Source of the DNA: Bifidobacteriaceae bacterium
Lineage (GTDB): Bacteria > Actinomycetota > Actinomycetes > Actinomycetales > WQXJ01
Assembly: GCA_031265345.1 (NCBI GenBank)
Contig: JAISCU010000186.1
Coordinates: 1-14,878 of the forward strand
DNA: 14,878 nt
Reading direction: 5' to 3'
Below, piece after piece: positions 1 to 7,696 of this stretch (its first letter is position 1; every line of letters starts with the position of its first letter). The translations under genes and the position numbers were made by a program. The notes beneath the pieces were generated by a model that saw only the letters and a list, made by a program, of their open reading frames with translations, was not told the origin of the DNA and did no database searches.

Positions 1-220
1 ACCGCGTCACTTCCCGCGGCGTGGCCACCGCCGCGCCCAGCGCCGCCAGCACCGCCTTGACGGTGCTCGCCGCCACCCGCGTGGCCTCGCCCTTCCAATT
101 CGTGTATTCGGTGGTCACACCGTATCTCTGGGCGAGCTCGGTCAGCTCGACCGAGGTCGCGTCGCCGGTACCCCGCAACGTGTCCAGGAAGCGAGCGCGA
201 GGGTTAGAGGATTGACTCAT
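1..220 (-). CDS. malQ: 4-alpha-glucanotransferase (amylomaltase), N-terminal part only
   Basis: MalQ transfers alpha-1,4-glucan segments between maltodextrins in the cytoplasm (glycogen and maltose metabolism). Only about 73 N-terminal residues are inside the window; the rest lies beyond base 1. The translation begins MSQSSNPRARFLDTL and continues with a segment reading ELTELAQRYGVTTEY, then NWKGEATRVAASTVKAVLAALG. This matches the small N-terminal module seen in actinobacterial MalQ proteins (LAxxYGVxTEYxxWxG followed by a TVxAVLAALG helix). The catalytic GH77 barrel is not visible. The ATG at 220-218 has no Shine-Dalgarno sequence, but TAGCCT sits 7 nt upstream, which fits leaderless initiation. 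It is divergent from the PP2C gene. Identification rests on this N-terminal similarity alone, so it is good but not certain. Confidence 0.75.
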   Translation of the reverse strand, partial: MSQSSNPRARFLDTLRGTGDATSVELTELAQRYGVTTEYTNWKGEATRVAASTVKAVLAALGAAVATPREVTR

Positions 221-227
221 ACGCACA

Positions 228-233
228 AGGCTA
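228..233 (-). promoter_or_regulatory. Probable -10 box of malQ, leaderless arrangement
   Basis: Read on the minus strand, TAGCCT is followed by 7 nt and then the malQ ATG at 220. A TANNNT hexamer at this distance would place the transcription start at or next to the start codon, as in actinobacterial leaderless genes. No purine-rich ribosome binding site lies between. No convincing -35 was seen. Confidence 0.45.
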
Positions 234-404
234 GTGCAGGTGCGGTCCCGCCGTTTTGGCCGCTGCGTACTGTCCACCAGCACCGCTGCTTGGGCCTCAT
301 TCACGCCGTCGGCCATTCCCGGAAAGCGGCTCGCCGGGCGGGAGCGTGAATTCCGCCCCGATTGGGGGCAAAATCAAGGCCATGAGGTCGCCTCGCGTCT
401 CGCC

Positions 405-411
405 AGGAGGG
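405..411 (+). promoter_or_regulatory. Ribosome binding site of the PP2C gene
   Basis: AGGAGGG ends 3 nt before the ATG at 415. This strong Shine-Dalgarno sequence fixes the start at 415 rather than at the in-frame ATG codons at 256 and 382. Confidence 0.8.
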
Positions 412-414
412 ACG

Positions 415-1146
415 ATGCCGCTGATCGAGTCATCCGCCGTCACCGACGCTGGCCGTGTCCGGACGGTCAACGAGGACGCCGTGGTGGCCAGCTACCCGGT
501 CTACGTGGTGGCGGACGGCATGGGCGGCCACGAGGCCGGGGAGGTGGCGAGCGCGTTGGCGGTCGAGGAGCTGTCCCGCCTGGCCGACCTGCCGGGCCCG
601 GTCCGCGAGGCCGACGTCAAGCAGGCCGTGAGCGCCGCCCACACGCGGGTGGCGCGCCTGGCGGCGGAATGGCTGCGCCGAAAGGCGGGCACCACCCTGA
701 CTGGCGCGGTGGTTGTCGAACGCGACCATGAGCCCTGGTGGATGGTGCTGAACCTGGGCGACTCTCGGACCTACCGGCTGGCCGATGGTCGACTCACGCA
801 GTTGTCGACCGACCATTCGGAGGTCCAGGAGATGGTGCAGGCGGGGCAGATCACTCAGGCCGAGGCCCGCACCCATCCCAGGCGCAACGTGGTGACCAAG
901 GCGCTCGGCGCGGGAGTGGTCTGCGAGCCTGACTACTGGCTGGCGCCGCTCCGCACCGATGACCGCCTGCTGGTCTGCTCCGACGGCTTGACCAGCGAGG
1001 TCACCGACGCCCGGATCGCCCACCTGCTCTTCGCCAACCCCGATCCGGCCAGCGCCGCCCAAGCCCTGGCGGCCGAGGCCTGGCGGATGGGCGGCAACGA
1101 CAACATCTCCGTCATCGTGGCGAACGAGGTCCGCGCCGCTCGGTAG
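415..1146 (+). CDS. PP2C-family Ser/Thr protein phosphatase, stand-alone catalytic domain
   Basis: This 243-residue protein is a metal-dependent (Mg/Mn) PPM/PP2C phosphatase that removes phosphate from Ser/Thr residues, typically opposing Hanks-type kinases. The motifs are complete and in order: NEDA at 19-22, ADGMGGHEAG at 33-42 (metal-binding Asp34/Gly35), GTTLTG, GDSR at 115-118, CSDGL at 188-192 (metal Asp190) and GNDNIS at 227-232 (metal Asp229). There is no signal peptide, membrane segment or sensor domain, so it is a short soluble enzyme. Actinobacterial PstP, by contrast, usually carries a membrane helix and sits next to pknB. No kinase gene is nearby, so its partner is unknown. The gene is convergent with chorismate mutase, with a 36 bp gap that has no terminator-like hairpin and T-run. 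The start is set by the AGGAGGG at 405-411. Confidence 0.92.
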   Translation: MPLIESSAVTDAGRVRTVNEDAVVASYPVYVVADGMGGHEAGEVASALAVEELSRLADLPGPVREADVKQAVSAAHTRVARLAAEWLRRKAGTTLTGAVVVERDHEPWWMVLNLGDSRTYRLADGRLTQLSTDHSEVQEMVQAGQITQAEARTHPRRNVVTKALGAGVVCEPDYWLAPLRTDDRLLVCSDGLTSEVTDARIAHLLFANPDPASAAQALAAEAWRMGGNDNISVIVANEVRAAR

Positions 1147-1182
1147 TCTCCCTGCGGCCTTCCAGCCGGGTTCCAGCCAGCC

Positions 1183-1491
1183 TCACCGCGACTCGACGAT
1201 GGCCTCGTGGTGGCGGATCACCTCCGCCACGATGAAGCCCAGGAACTTCTCCGCGAAGACCGGGTCCAGCCCGGACTCGTCCGCCAGCGCCCGCAGGCGG
1301 TCGATCTGTTGGGCTTCGCGGGCGGTGTCGGCGGCCGGCAGGCCGGCGTCGGCTTTCAGATGGCCCACCTGCTGGGTGAACTTGAAGCGTTCGGCCAGCA
1401 GGTACACCAGGGCGGCGTCAATGTTGTCGATCGACTCGCGCAGCCGGCCCAGCCGCGCGGCGGCTTCGGGGAGGTCCTCGCGCCCGGGCAC
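1183..1491 (-). CDS. Chorismate mutase, AroQ class (monofunctional)
   Basis: The enzyme converts chorismate to prephenate, the committed step towards phenylalanine and tyrosine, in the cytoplasm. The 102-residue all-alpha protein has the usual AroQ landmarks: LRESIDNID (Arg18), LLAERF (Arg35), VGHLKAD (Lys46) and DTAREAQQI (Arg58, Glu59). The C-terminal helix FAEKFLGFIVAEVIRHHEAI is typical of the small actinobacterial type. The glutamine that completes the E. coli active site is not obvious in the last helix. The start is a GTG 2 nt after the clpX stop, with only a weak GAAGAAG in the clpX 3' end as ribosome binding site. Translation is therefore probably coupled to clpX. It ends convergently with the PP2C gene. 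Confidence 0.9.
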   Translation of the reverse strand: MPGREDLPEAAARLGRLRESIDNIDAALVYLLAERFKFTQQVGHLKADAGLPAADTAREAQQIDRLRALADESGLDPVFAEKFLGFIVAEVIRHHEAIVESR

Positions 1492-1493
1492 CG

Positions 1494-2894
<1,401 letters not shown>

Positions 2895-2900
2895 ACGGCT

Positions 2901-2906
2901 TCCTTT
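2901..2906 (-). promoter_or_regulatory. Ribosome binding site of clpX
   Basis: AAAGGA on the minus strand lies 6 nt before the ATG at 2894. It decides for MPTISDG as the N-terminus over the upstream in-frame GTG at 2909. Confidence 0.7.
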
Positions 2907-2954
2907 CACATGACGGGGAAGAACGGCTCCAATGGTAACCCTAGTGGCGACCTC

Positions 2955-2971
2955 GGCGCCGGATGGGCGCC
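2955..2971. repeat. Paired GGCGCC palindromes between clpX and coaA
   Basis: GGCGCC, five bases GGATG, then GGCGCC again. Each half is itself a palindrome, so the unit reads as both a direct and an inverted repeat. It lies near the middle of the 122 bp divergent region. It may be an operator shared by clpX and coaA, or simply a GC-rich coincidence. It does not match the CGC-N5-GCG spacing I recall for the actinobacterial Clp regulator ClgR. Confidence 0.3.
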
Positions 2972-3004
2972 GCCGTCGGCGTGGTCCCCGCAGGGGTGAC
3001 GTGG

Positions 3005-3010
3005 GATAAT
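3005..3010 (+). promoter_or_regulatory. Probable -10 box of coaA, leaderless arrangement
   Basis: GATAAT, five of six matches to TATAAT, is followed by six bases (CGAATA) and the GTG start of coaA at 3017. This puts the transcription start at the start codon. No Shine-Dalgarno sequence precedes the GTG. No clear -35 is visible at the expected distance. Confidence 0.55.
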
Positions 3011-3016
3011 CGAATA

Positions 3017-3970
3017 GTGCCTACGACCACCGTTCCGGTCGAATCGCCCTATTTGACGTTCGACCGCCGGACCTGGGCCGACCTGGCGTCATCGACCCCC
3101 CTGCCGCTGACCGAGGCGGACATCGCGCGGATCAGGGGAATCGGCGACGAGATCTCCTTGGCCGAGGTCGACGCCATCTACCGGCCGTTGTCCGCCTTGT
3201 TGAACCTCCACGCCCACGCCTCGCACTACCTTCACGACGTCCGCGGGATGTTCCTGCGCGACTCGACCGGGCGCACGCCCTACGTGATCGGGATCGCCGG
3301 GTCGGTGGCGGTCGGGAAGTCGACGGTCGCCCGCCTCCTGGTCGAGTTGATGGCGCGCTGGCCGGACACGCCGCGCGTCCAGTTGCTGCCCACGGACGGT
3401 TTCCTGCATTCGAACGCGGAACTGGCCCGGCGCGGTCTGACGGACCGCAAAGGCTTCCCGGAGTCCTACGACCGGGGGTCCTTGCTGCGTTTCCTGGCCA
3501 AGGTCAAGGGCGGCGCGGCGCGGGTCGAGGCGCCCACTTATTCGCATCTGCGCTACGACGTCCAACCGGACCAGACCATGGTGGTGACCCAGCCGGACGT
3601 GCTGATAGTCGAGGGCCTGAACGTGCTGCAGGCGGCCCGCACCGGCTGGCGCGGCGCGGACGAGCTGGTGGTGTCCGATTTCTTCGACTTCTCCATCTAC
3701 GTGGACGCCGACGAGGCCCCCATCCGCCGCTGGTACGTGGACCGTTTCCTGGCCCTGCGCCACACCGCCTTCACCGACCCCGACTCGTACTTCCACCGCT
3801 ACGCCTCGATGTCCGCCGCCCAGGCCACGGCCTTCGCGCAGAGCGTCTGGGATTCCGTCAACTCCCCCAACCTCCAGTCGAACATACTGCCGACCCGCTC
3901 GCGCGCCTCGCTGATCCTGCACAAGGGCCCGGACCATTCGGTCGAGCAGATCTACTTACGCAAGACCTGA
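3017..3970 (+). CDS. coaA: Type I pantothenate kinase
   Basis: CoaA phosphorylates pantothenate with ATP, the first and usually feedback-controlled step of coenzyme A synthesis. The 317-residue length matches the family (about 316 in E. coli). Visible features are the N-terminal [12 protein letters not shown], then [12 protein letters not shown], then Walker [10 protein letters not shown] at 95-103. These are followed by the conserved [18 protein letters not shown] and [35 protein letters not shown], and a C-terminal SILP-like segment ending YLRKT. The chosen GTG gives the usual N-terminus. The in-frame ATG at 2963 would add 18 non-conserved residues and has no ribosome binding site. Its TGA stop abuts the stop codon of the convergent NifX-HAD gene with no gap. 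Confidence 0.95.
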   Translation: MPTTTVPVESPYLTFDRRTWADLASSTPLPLTEADIARIRGIGDEISLAEVDAIYRPLSALLNLHAHASHYLHDVRGMFLRDSTGRTPYVIGIAGSVAVGKSTVARLLVELMARWPDTPRVQLLPTDGFLHSNAELARRGLTDRKGFPESYDRGSLLRFLAKVKGGAARVEAPTYSHLRYDVQPDQTMVVTQPDVLIVEGLNVLQAARTGWRGADELVVSDFFDFSIYVDADEAPIRRWYVDRFLALRHTAFTDPDSYFHRYASMSAAQATAFAQSVWDSVNSPNLQSNILPTRSRASLILHKGPDHSVEQIYLRKT

Positions 3971-4978
3971 TCAGTACCGGATTTCCAGTTTTCCCGATGC
4001 CGTCGGCTCGGCTTCGAGCCCCGTCAAGTCCTCCAGCGTGGCCAGGTGGGCGTCGTGGTCGGCCGGGCCGGGCGCGCCCAGGGCTATGACCTTGGCCCCG
4101 GACGCCAGCGCCGCCGCGATCCCGGCGGCCGAGTCCTCCAGCACCAGGCAATCCTCGATGGGCACGTCCAGCGCCTCGGCCGCCGCCAGGTAACCGTCCG
4201 GCGAGGGTTTGCCCTCGGCCACGTCCTCGGCGCAGATCGCGACGGCCGGCATGGCCAGGCCCGCCGCCGCCATCCGGATCTCCGCCAGTGGCCGGGAGGC
4301 CGAGGTCACCAGCGCCACTTTCGCGCCTGGTTCACCGCCGCCGATGCCGTGCCACAGGTCGGCCGCGCCCGGAACGGCCGTCACGCCCTCCCGCAGTTCC
4401 ATCTCTTGGGATTGCAGTCGCGCGGCCGTCGCCTCCGGGTCGGGGTCCTCGGGGCTGAAGCGGGCCAGCGTCTCGGTCGGTCGGCGGCCCTGCGCGAAGG
4501 CCAGGACTTCTTCGGCATCAAGTCCGTGTTCGGCGGAGTAATCGACCCAGACTCGGCGGACGGCCGCGCCGGAATCGACCACGGTGCCGTCCATATCGAC
4601 CAGCACAGCGCCGACCTCGATGCTGCGCTGACCGAGCCGGGCGGCCAGGATCGCGGCCGCCTGCTCCACGCAGTCCCGAGCCGACCCGGCCGCGCCCAGG
4701 AAGGTCGGAATCTTCATCGCGGTCATGACGCGCTGCATGCCTGGCCCCATGTGCTCGGCCACCACGCAGCCGACTCGGTGCTCGCGCAGGAACCGCACTA
4801 TGCGGGCGTGGTGCGACCCCTCGCTGCCAAGGTCGTGGCTCTCACCCCAACCGACCTGGGCGACATCCCAAGTCGCGACCCGCCCCACGGCATCGACCGT
4901 CGCCAACGCCACCGCCTGCGCCCTGCCCCAACCGTGCCCGACTCGTCCATCCGGGTCCACCGGAATGCAGAAGATCAC
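3971..4978 (-). CDS. Fusion of NifX/NifB-like (DiNase) domain with HAD-superfamily phosphatase
   Basis: One uninterrupted frame of 335 codons encodes two domains. Residues about 1-110 resemble the dinitrogenase iron-molybdenum cofactor family (PF02579-like): IPVDPDGRVGHGWGRA, a His-rich GSEGSHHARI stretch, then VGCVVAEHMGPGMQRVM. Residues about 122-325 are a beta-phosphoglucomutase-type HAD hydrolase with LVDMDGTVVDSG (nucleophile Asp128, Asp130), VTSAS, GKPSPDGY (motif III Lys) and LEDSAAGI (motif IV). The HAD half should hydrolyse or isomerise a small phosphorylated metabolite. The first half may bind a metal cluster; the combined function is unknown. The start is uncertain: GTG 4978 has AGGG 8 nt upstream, while TTG 4984 would add two residues with poor spacing. 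It is the last gene of the sstT cluster, 10 nt after DUF554. Confidence 0.85.
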   Translation of the reverse strand: MIFCIPVDPDGRVGHGWGRAQAVALATVDAVGRVATWDVAQVGWGESHDLGSEGSHHARIVRFLREHRVGCVVAEHMGPGMQRVMTAMKIPTFLGAAGSARDCVEQAAAILAARLGQRSIEVGAVLVDMDGTVVDSGAAVRRVWVDYSAEHGLDAEEVLAFAQGRRPTETLARFSPEDPDPEATAARLQSQEMELREGVTAVPGAADLWHGIGGGEPGAKVALVTSASRPLAEIRMAAAGLAMPAVAICAEDVAEGKPSPDGYLAAAEALDVPIEDCLVLEDSAAGIAAALASGAKVIALGAPGPADHDAHLATLEDLTGLEAEPTASGKLEIRY

Positions 4979-4985
4979 CCTCAAG

Positions 4986-4991
4986 ACCCTA
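4986..4991 (-). promoter_or_regulatory. Possible -10 hexamer overlapping the DUF554 stop
   Basis: TAGGGT, whose TAG is the stop codon of the DUF554 gene, lies 7 nt before GTG 4978. It could act as an internal -10 for the NifX-HAD gene. The same bases contain AGGG, a fair ribosome binding site, so the two readings cannot be separated by sequence. Confidence 0.25.
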
Positions 4992-5726
4992 ACGCCAGAG
5001 CGAAACCAGCCACGCCAGCAGCGGCGCGAACACCAGCGCGGGCAGCAGATCGGCCACGGCGATCTTCTTGATCCCGGCCAGGCGGACGCCCAGGCCCAGC
5101 AGGATGATCCCGCCCGTGGCGCCGAGCGCGTCGATCTGGCCGACCGACAAGAACTCCCCCAGACCGAACCCCAGCAGGGTCAACGACCCCTGGTAGACGG
5201 CCAGCGGGAGGACCGAGAACAGAACACCGATCCCGAGGGTCGAGGCGAAGGCGATCGCGGCGAAGCCGTCCAGGACCGCCTTGACCATCAGCTGCTCGGC
5301 CCCCAGGCCCAGGCCATCGCTGAGCGACCCGAGGATGGACAGCGGCCCCACGCAGAATACCAGCGTGGCCGTGACCATGCCCTCGGAGAAGGGGCCCGGC
5401 TCAGCGCCGCGCGCGAGTTTGCGCCGGACCCATTCGGCACCGGCGTCGATCCGGTCCTCGAGGCGCACCAGCGAACCGGTGATCGCGCCGATCAGCAAGG
5501 CGGCCAGGACGATCAGCATGGGCGCGCTCGGTCCGACCTCGGCCCGCAACTCCGCACTCAGCCCGTCGGCGATGGCGAGCGCGCCCAGCACCAGCGTGAA
5601 CAGTCCCAGACACTGGGTCAGCAGCGTCCGGGTCCGCTCCGGGAACCGGTTCCCCAGCGCCATCCCCACGCCCGACCCGAGCAGCACGGCCGCGATGTTG
5701 ATGACTGTACCGGCGCCCCTGAACAC
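4989..5726 (-). CDS. DUF554 family integral membrane protein
   Basis: The 245-residue hydrophobic protein matches the DUF554 (YqgA/YdfK-like) family, whose transport role is not established. It opens GTVINIAAVLLGSGVGMALGNRFPER and continues with LTQCLGLFTLVLGALAIADGL. It then has the signature FCVGPLSILGSLSDGLG, the segment KAVLDGFAAIAFASTLGIGVLFS, and a Gly-rich C-terminal segment GGIILLGLGVRLAG. About six to seven membrane segments are apparent. Its length is usual for the family. The GTG start is 9 nt after the phosphopantetheinyl transferase stop. GGGGG lies just upstream but very close to the GTG, and TAGCTT overlaps the upstream stop. Confidence 0.9.
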   Translation of the reverse strand: MFRGAGTVINIAAVLLGSGVGMALGNRFPERTRTLLTQCLGLFTLVLGALAIADGLSAELRAEVGPSAPMLIVLAALLIGAITGSLVRLEDRIDAGAEWVRRKLARGAEPGPFSEGMVTATLVFCVGPLSILGSLSDGLGLGAEQLMVKAVLDGFAAIAFASTLGIGVLFSVLPLAVYQGSLTLLGFGLGEFLSVGQIDALGATGGIILLGLGVRLAGIKKIAVADLLPALVFAPLLAWLVSLWR

Positions 5727-5732
5727 GCCCCC

Positions 5733-5738
5733 AAGCTA
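5733..5738 (-). promoter_or_regulatory. Possible -10 hexamer overlapping the phosphopantetheinyl transferase stop
   Basis: TAGCTT on the minus strand includes the TAG stop of the upstream gene and is 6 nt before the DUF554 GTG start. This spacing would give a leaderless internal transcript. The GGGGGC between them is a poor and crowded Shine-Dalgarno sequence. Confidence 0.3.
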
Positions 5739-6293
5739 GTCCACGGCGCAAATGTGGCCGATCAGGCCGGCCCTCGACACATCCACGAACCGGACGCCCA
5801 AGGCGGCTGAGTCCAACACCGAGAAACGGGACAGCCCAGCGCCCAGACCCTGGCCCAGCCATTTGAGGTACGACTCCTTCTTGGTCCAGACCTCCAGCAG
5901 CCTCCCCGCGGGCGTCCCCGCCGGACCCGATTCGACGTAGTCACGCTCGTCGGCGGCGAACCGGCGCGCCACCGCCAACTCGACCGCACGCCCGGTCCAT
6001 TCGATGTCGAGCCCGCAGCGCGCCGCTCCCCCGAAGGCCACGCCGACGTGCGGGCCGGAATGCGAGATGGAGAAGTGGAAGTCCGGAAGCTCGGCCAGAT
6101 AGGGACGCCCAGCCTCGGTCCGCGCCCAGGTCAAGTCCCGCGTCCCGAAGGCCGATCGGGCCTCGCGCTCCACGATCTCACGGGCCAACGCCGATGCCGC
6201 CCCCACGGCCCCAGACCCCGACCCGGTCCCGGCCGGGCGCGCGACCCAGCCCGGCACCTGCACAAGGCGCACCAAGGGCTGGGACGGCGGCAT
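5736..6293 (-). CDS. 4'-phosphopantetheinyl transferase, Sfp superfamily, short form
   Basis: This family moves the phosphopantetheine arm of CoA onto a serine of carrier proteins (ACP, PCP or similar) in the cytoplasm. The 185-residue product carries the family motifs in order: GRPYL at 62-66, FHFSISHSG at 72-80, CGLDIEW at 93-99 (Mg-binding Asp96 and Glu98) and WTKKESYLK at 136-144 (Glu140, Lys144) followed by GQGL. It is shorter than Bacillus Sfp (about 224 residues), mainly at the N-terminus, where a Gly/Ser/Ala stretch (about 21-35) replaces conserved sequence. No polyketide or peptide synthetase is in the window, so its target is unknown. ATG 6293 is 8 nt after the sstT stop, with little ribosome binding site beyond AGG. 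Confidence 0.85.
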   Translation of the reverse strand: MPPSQPLVRLVQVPGWVARPAGTGSGSGAVGAASALAREIVEREARSAFGTRDLTWARTEAGRPYLAELPDFHFSISHSGPHVGVAFGGAARCGLDIEWTGRAVELAVARRFAADERDYVESGPAGTPAGRLLEVWTKKESYLKWLGQGLGAGLSRFSVLDSAALGVRFVDVSRAGLIGHICAVD

Positions 6294-6298
6294 CGGGC

Positions 6299-6304
6299 AA
6301 CCTA
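6299..6304 (-). promoter_or_regulatory. Possible -10 hexamer overlapping the sstT stop
   Basis: TAGGTT contains the TAG stop of sstT and sits 5 nt before the ATG of the phosphopantetheinyl transferase. The spacing is slightly short for leaderless initiation. The AGG could instead be a weak ribosome binding site. Confidence 0.2.
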
Positions 6305-7582
6305 GGTCAAGACCAATTGCCCGGCCCGGTACTTCTTCCCCTCGCGGTTCCACAGCCGGTATTCGGCGGTGGCGGTGAACAGCACGTCGGAGGAGGAGTT
6401 GAGGGCGGTCTCGCAGGAGTCCTGGATCACGCCGATGATGAAGCCGATGCCCACCACCTGCATCGCCACGTCAGCGGACAGCCCGAACAACGAGCAGGCC
6501 AGCGGGATCAGCATCAGCGAGCCGCCAGGCACTCCAGAGGCTCCGGCGGCGGAGATGGCGGCCAGCACGCACAGCACCACGGCCGTGACGAAGTCGACCC
6601 GGACGCCCATCGTGTGGCTGGCGGCCATGGCCATGACCGTGATGGTGACGGCGGCCCCGGCCATGTTGACGGTCGCGCCCAGCGGGATCGAAACCGAGTA
6701 AGTGTCGCGGTCCAGCCCCAAGCGGCGGGCCAATTCCAGGTTGACCGGGATGTTCGCGGCGGAACTGCGGGTGAAGAACGCCATCAGGCCGGACTCCTTG
6801 AGGCAGCGCAGGACCAGCCGGTAGGGGTTGCGCCGCAGCACCACCCAGACCATCAGGGGGTTGGCGCCCAGCGCGATCACCGCCATGCAACCCACCAGCA
6901 GGGCCACCAGTTTCCCGTAGACCGTGAAGACCTCGGCGCCGTTCTCGTACACCGCCTGGTAGACCAGCCCGAACACGCCGAAAGGCGCCAGCGCGATGAT
7001 CCAGCGCACCACTCGAGCGATCGCCTCGGCGATCGATGTGACCACCCCGAGCGTTGCCTCGCCGGCCCGCCGCAGCGCGATCCCGATCACTATCGCCCAG
7101 GCCAGAATCCCCAGGTAGTTGGCGTTGGCCAGGGACTCGACCGGATTCCTGACCACGTTCAGCAGCAGGGTCTGGAGCACCTCGCCGATCCCGCTCGGCA
7201 GCGCCTCCGCGTCGGGCTGGTCCGCCAGAGTCAGCTGGATCGGGAAGACGAAGCTCAGCCCCGCCGCGACCAGCGCCGCCACGAACGTCGAGGCCAGGTA
7301 CAGCACAATGATCAGGCGCATCGACACTTCCGCCCGCGCCCCCGCCAGCGCGCTGATGACCAGCACGAACACCAGGATCGGCGCCACCGCCTTGAGCGCG
7401 CCCACGAAGATCTGGCCGATCAGCCCGATCCATTCCCAACTGGCCGCCGTGGTGCCCGCCACGCGCCAGTCCAGCGCCGCCCCCCGGTTGGCCAGGTAGC
7501 CGAAGACCGTTCCGACCACCAGCCCGATCACGATCCGTGTGATCAGTCCCAAGTTGTTCCAGCGTTTGACCAGTTTCCCCAT
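6302..7582 (-). CDS. sstT: Serine/threonine:sodium symporter SstT
   Basis: SstT imports L-serine and L-threonine with Na+ across the cytoplasmic membrane (dicarboxylate/amino acid:cation symporter family). The 426-residue protein is close to E. coli SstT (414) and shares its diagnostic blocks. These are [17 protein letters not shown], the [17 protein letters not shown] helix, [58 protein letters not shown], and [26 protein letters not shown]. The serine-rich hairpin motif and the NMAG motif of the transport site are intact. ATG 7582 is preceded by AAGGAGG with 9 nt spacing, one of the best ribosome binding sites here; in-frame codons further upstream are not conserved. It is probably the first gene of a four-gene operon. 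Confidence 0.94.
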   Translation of the reverse strand: MGKLVKRWNNLGLITRIVIGLVVGTVFGYLANRGAALDWRVAGTTAASWEWIGLIGQIFVGALKAVAPILVFVLVISALAGARAEVSMRLIIVLYLASTFVAALVAAGLSFVFPIQLTLADQPDAEALPSGIGEVLQTLLLNVVRNPVESLANANYLGILAWAIVIGIALRRAGEATLGVVTSIAEAIARVVRWIIALAPFGVFGLVYQAVYENGAEVFTVYGKLVALLVGCMAVIALGANPLMVWVVLRRNPYRLVLRCLKESGLMAFFTRSSAANIPVNLELARRLGLDRDTYSVSIPLGATVNMAGAAVTITVMAMAASHTMGVRVDFVTAVVLCVLAAISAAGASGVPGGSLMLIPLACSLFGLSADVAMQVVGIGFIIGVIQDSCETALNSSSDVLFTATAEYRLWNREGKKYRAGQLVLT

Positions 7583-7591
7583 GACTATGCC

Positions 7592-7598
7592 CCTCCTT
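7592..7598 (-). promoter_or_regulatory. Ribosome binding site of sstT
   Basis: AAGGAGG on the minus strand, 9 nt before ATG 7582. It decides this start over upstream in-frame codons. Confidence 0.8.
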
Positions 7599-7619
7599 GG
7601 TGCCCGCAGGTCGCCTTGA

Positions 7620-7625
7620 AGCATA
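7620..7625 (-). promoter_or_regulatory. Possible -10 box of sstT
   Basis: TATGCT fits TANNNT and lies about 37 nt upstream of the sstT ATG, in the 114 bp gap after rarA. A start about 7 nt downstream would give a short leader containing the AAGGAGG. No -35 was identified. Confidence 0.3.
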
Positions 7626-7696
7626 ACCCGCGCCACGGCTTGGTCCCGCACACGGGCTCTCGGGTGCACGATGCCGTGCGCGCGTCCCCGGCGCGG

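Larger units (their letters stand above)
221..414. other. Divergent intergenic region malQ / PP2C phosphatase
   Basis: This 194 bp gap is the longest in the window. It holds the malQ -10 candidate at 233-228 and the PP2C ribosome binding site at 405-411. An open frame runs through it into the PP2C gene, but it shows no family similarity before the ATG at 415. A short stem (GCCCC/GGGGC around 355-371) is followed by A residues, not T residues, so it is not a terminator. A TACTGT at 268-273 could be a PP2C -10, but no -35 accompanies it. Nothing else was recognised. Confidence 0.5.

Noticed and set aside
354..371. Hairpin GCCCC/GGGGC as a terminator
   Set aside because: The stem is 5 bp and is followed by A residues on the plus strand. 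It lies between two divergent genes, where a terminator has no job.
256..414. N-terminal extension of the PP2C protein
   Set aside because: The extra 53 residues show no conserved sequence, and a strong AGGAGGG stands immediately before the ATG at 415.
2955..2971. ClgR operator upstream of clpX
   Set aside because: The half-sites CGC and GCG are 7 nt apart here, while the known motif as I recall it has 5, so it was listed only as an unexplained repeat.
2963..3016. Upstream ATG start for coaA
   Set aside because: It has no ribosome binding site, the added 18 residues are unlike other pantothenate kinases, and the GATAAT promoter would lie inside it.
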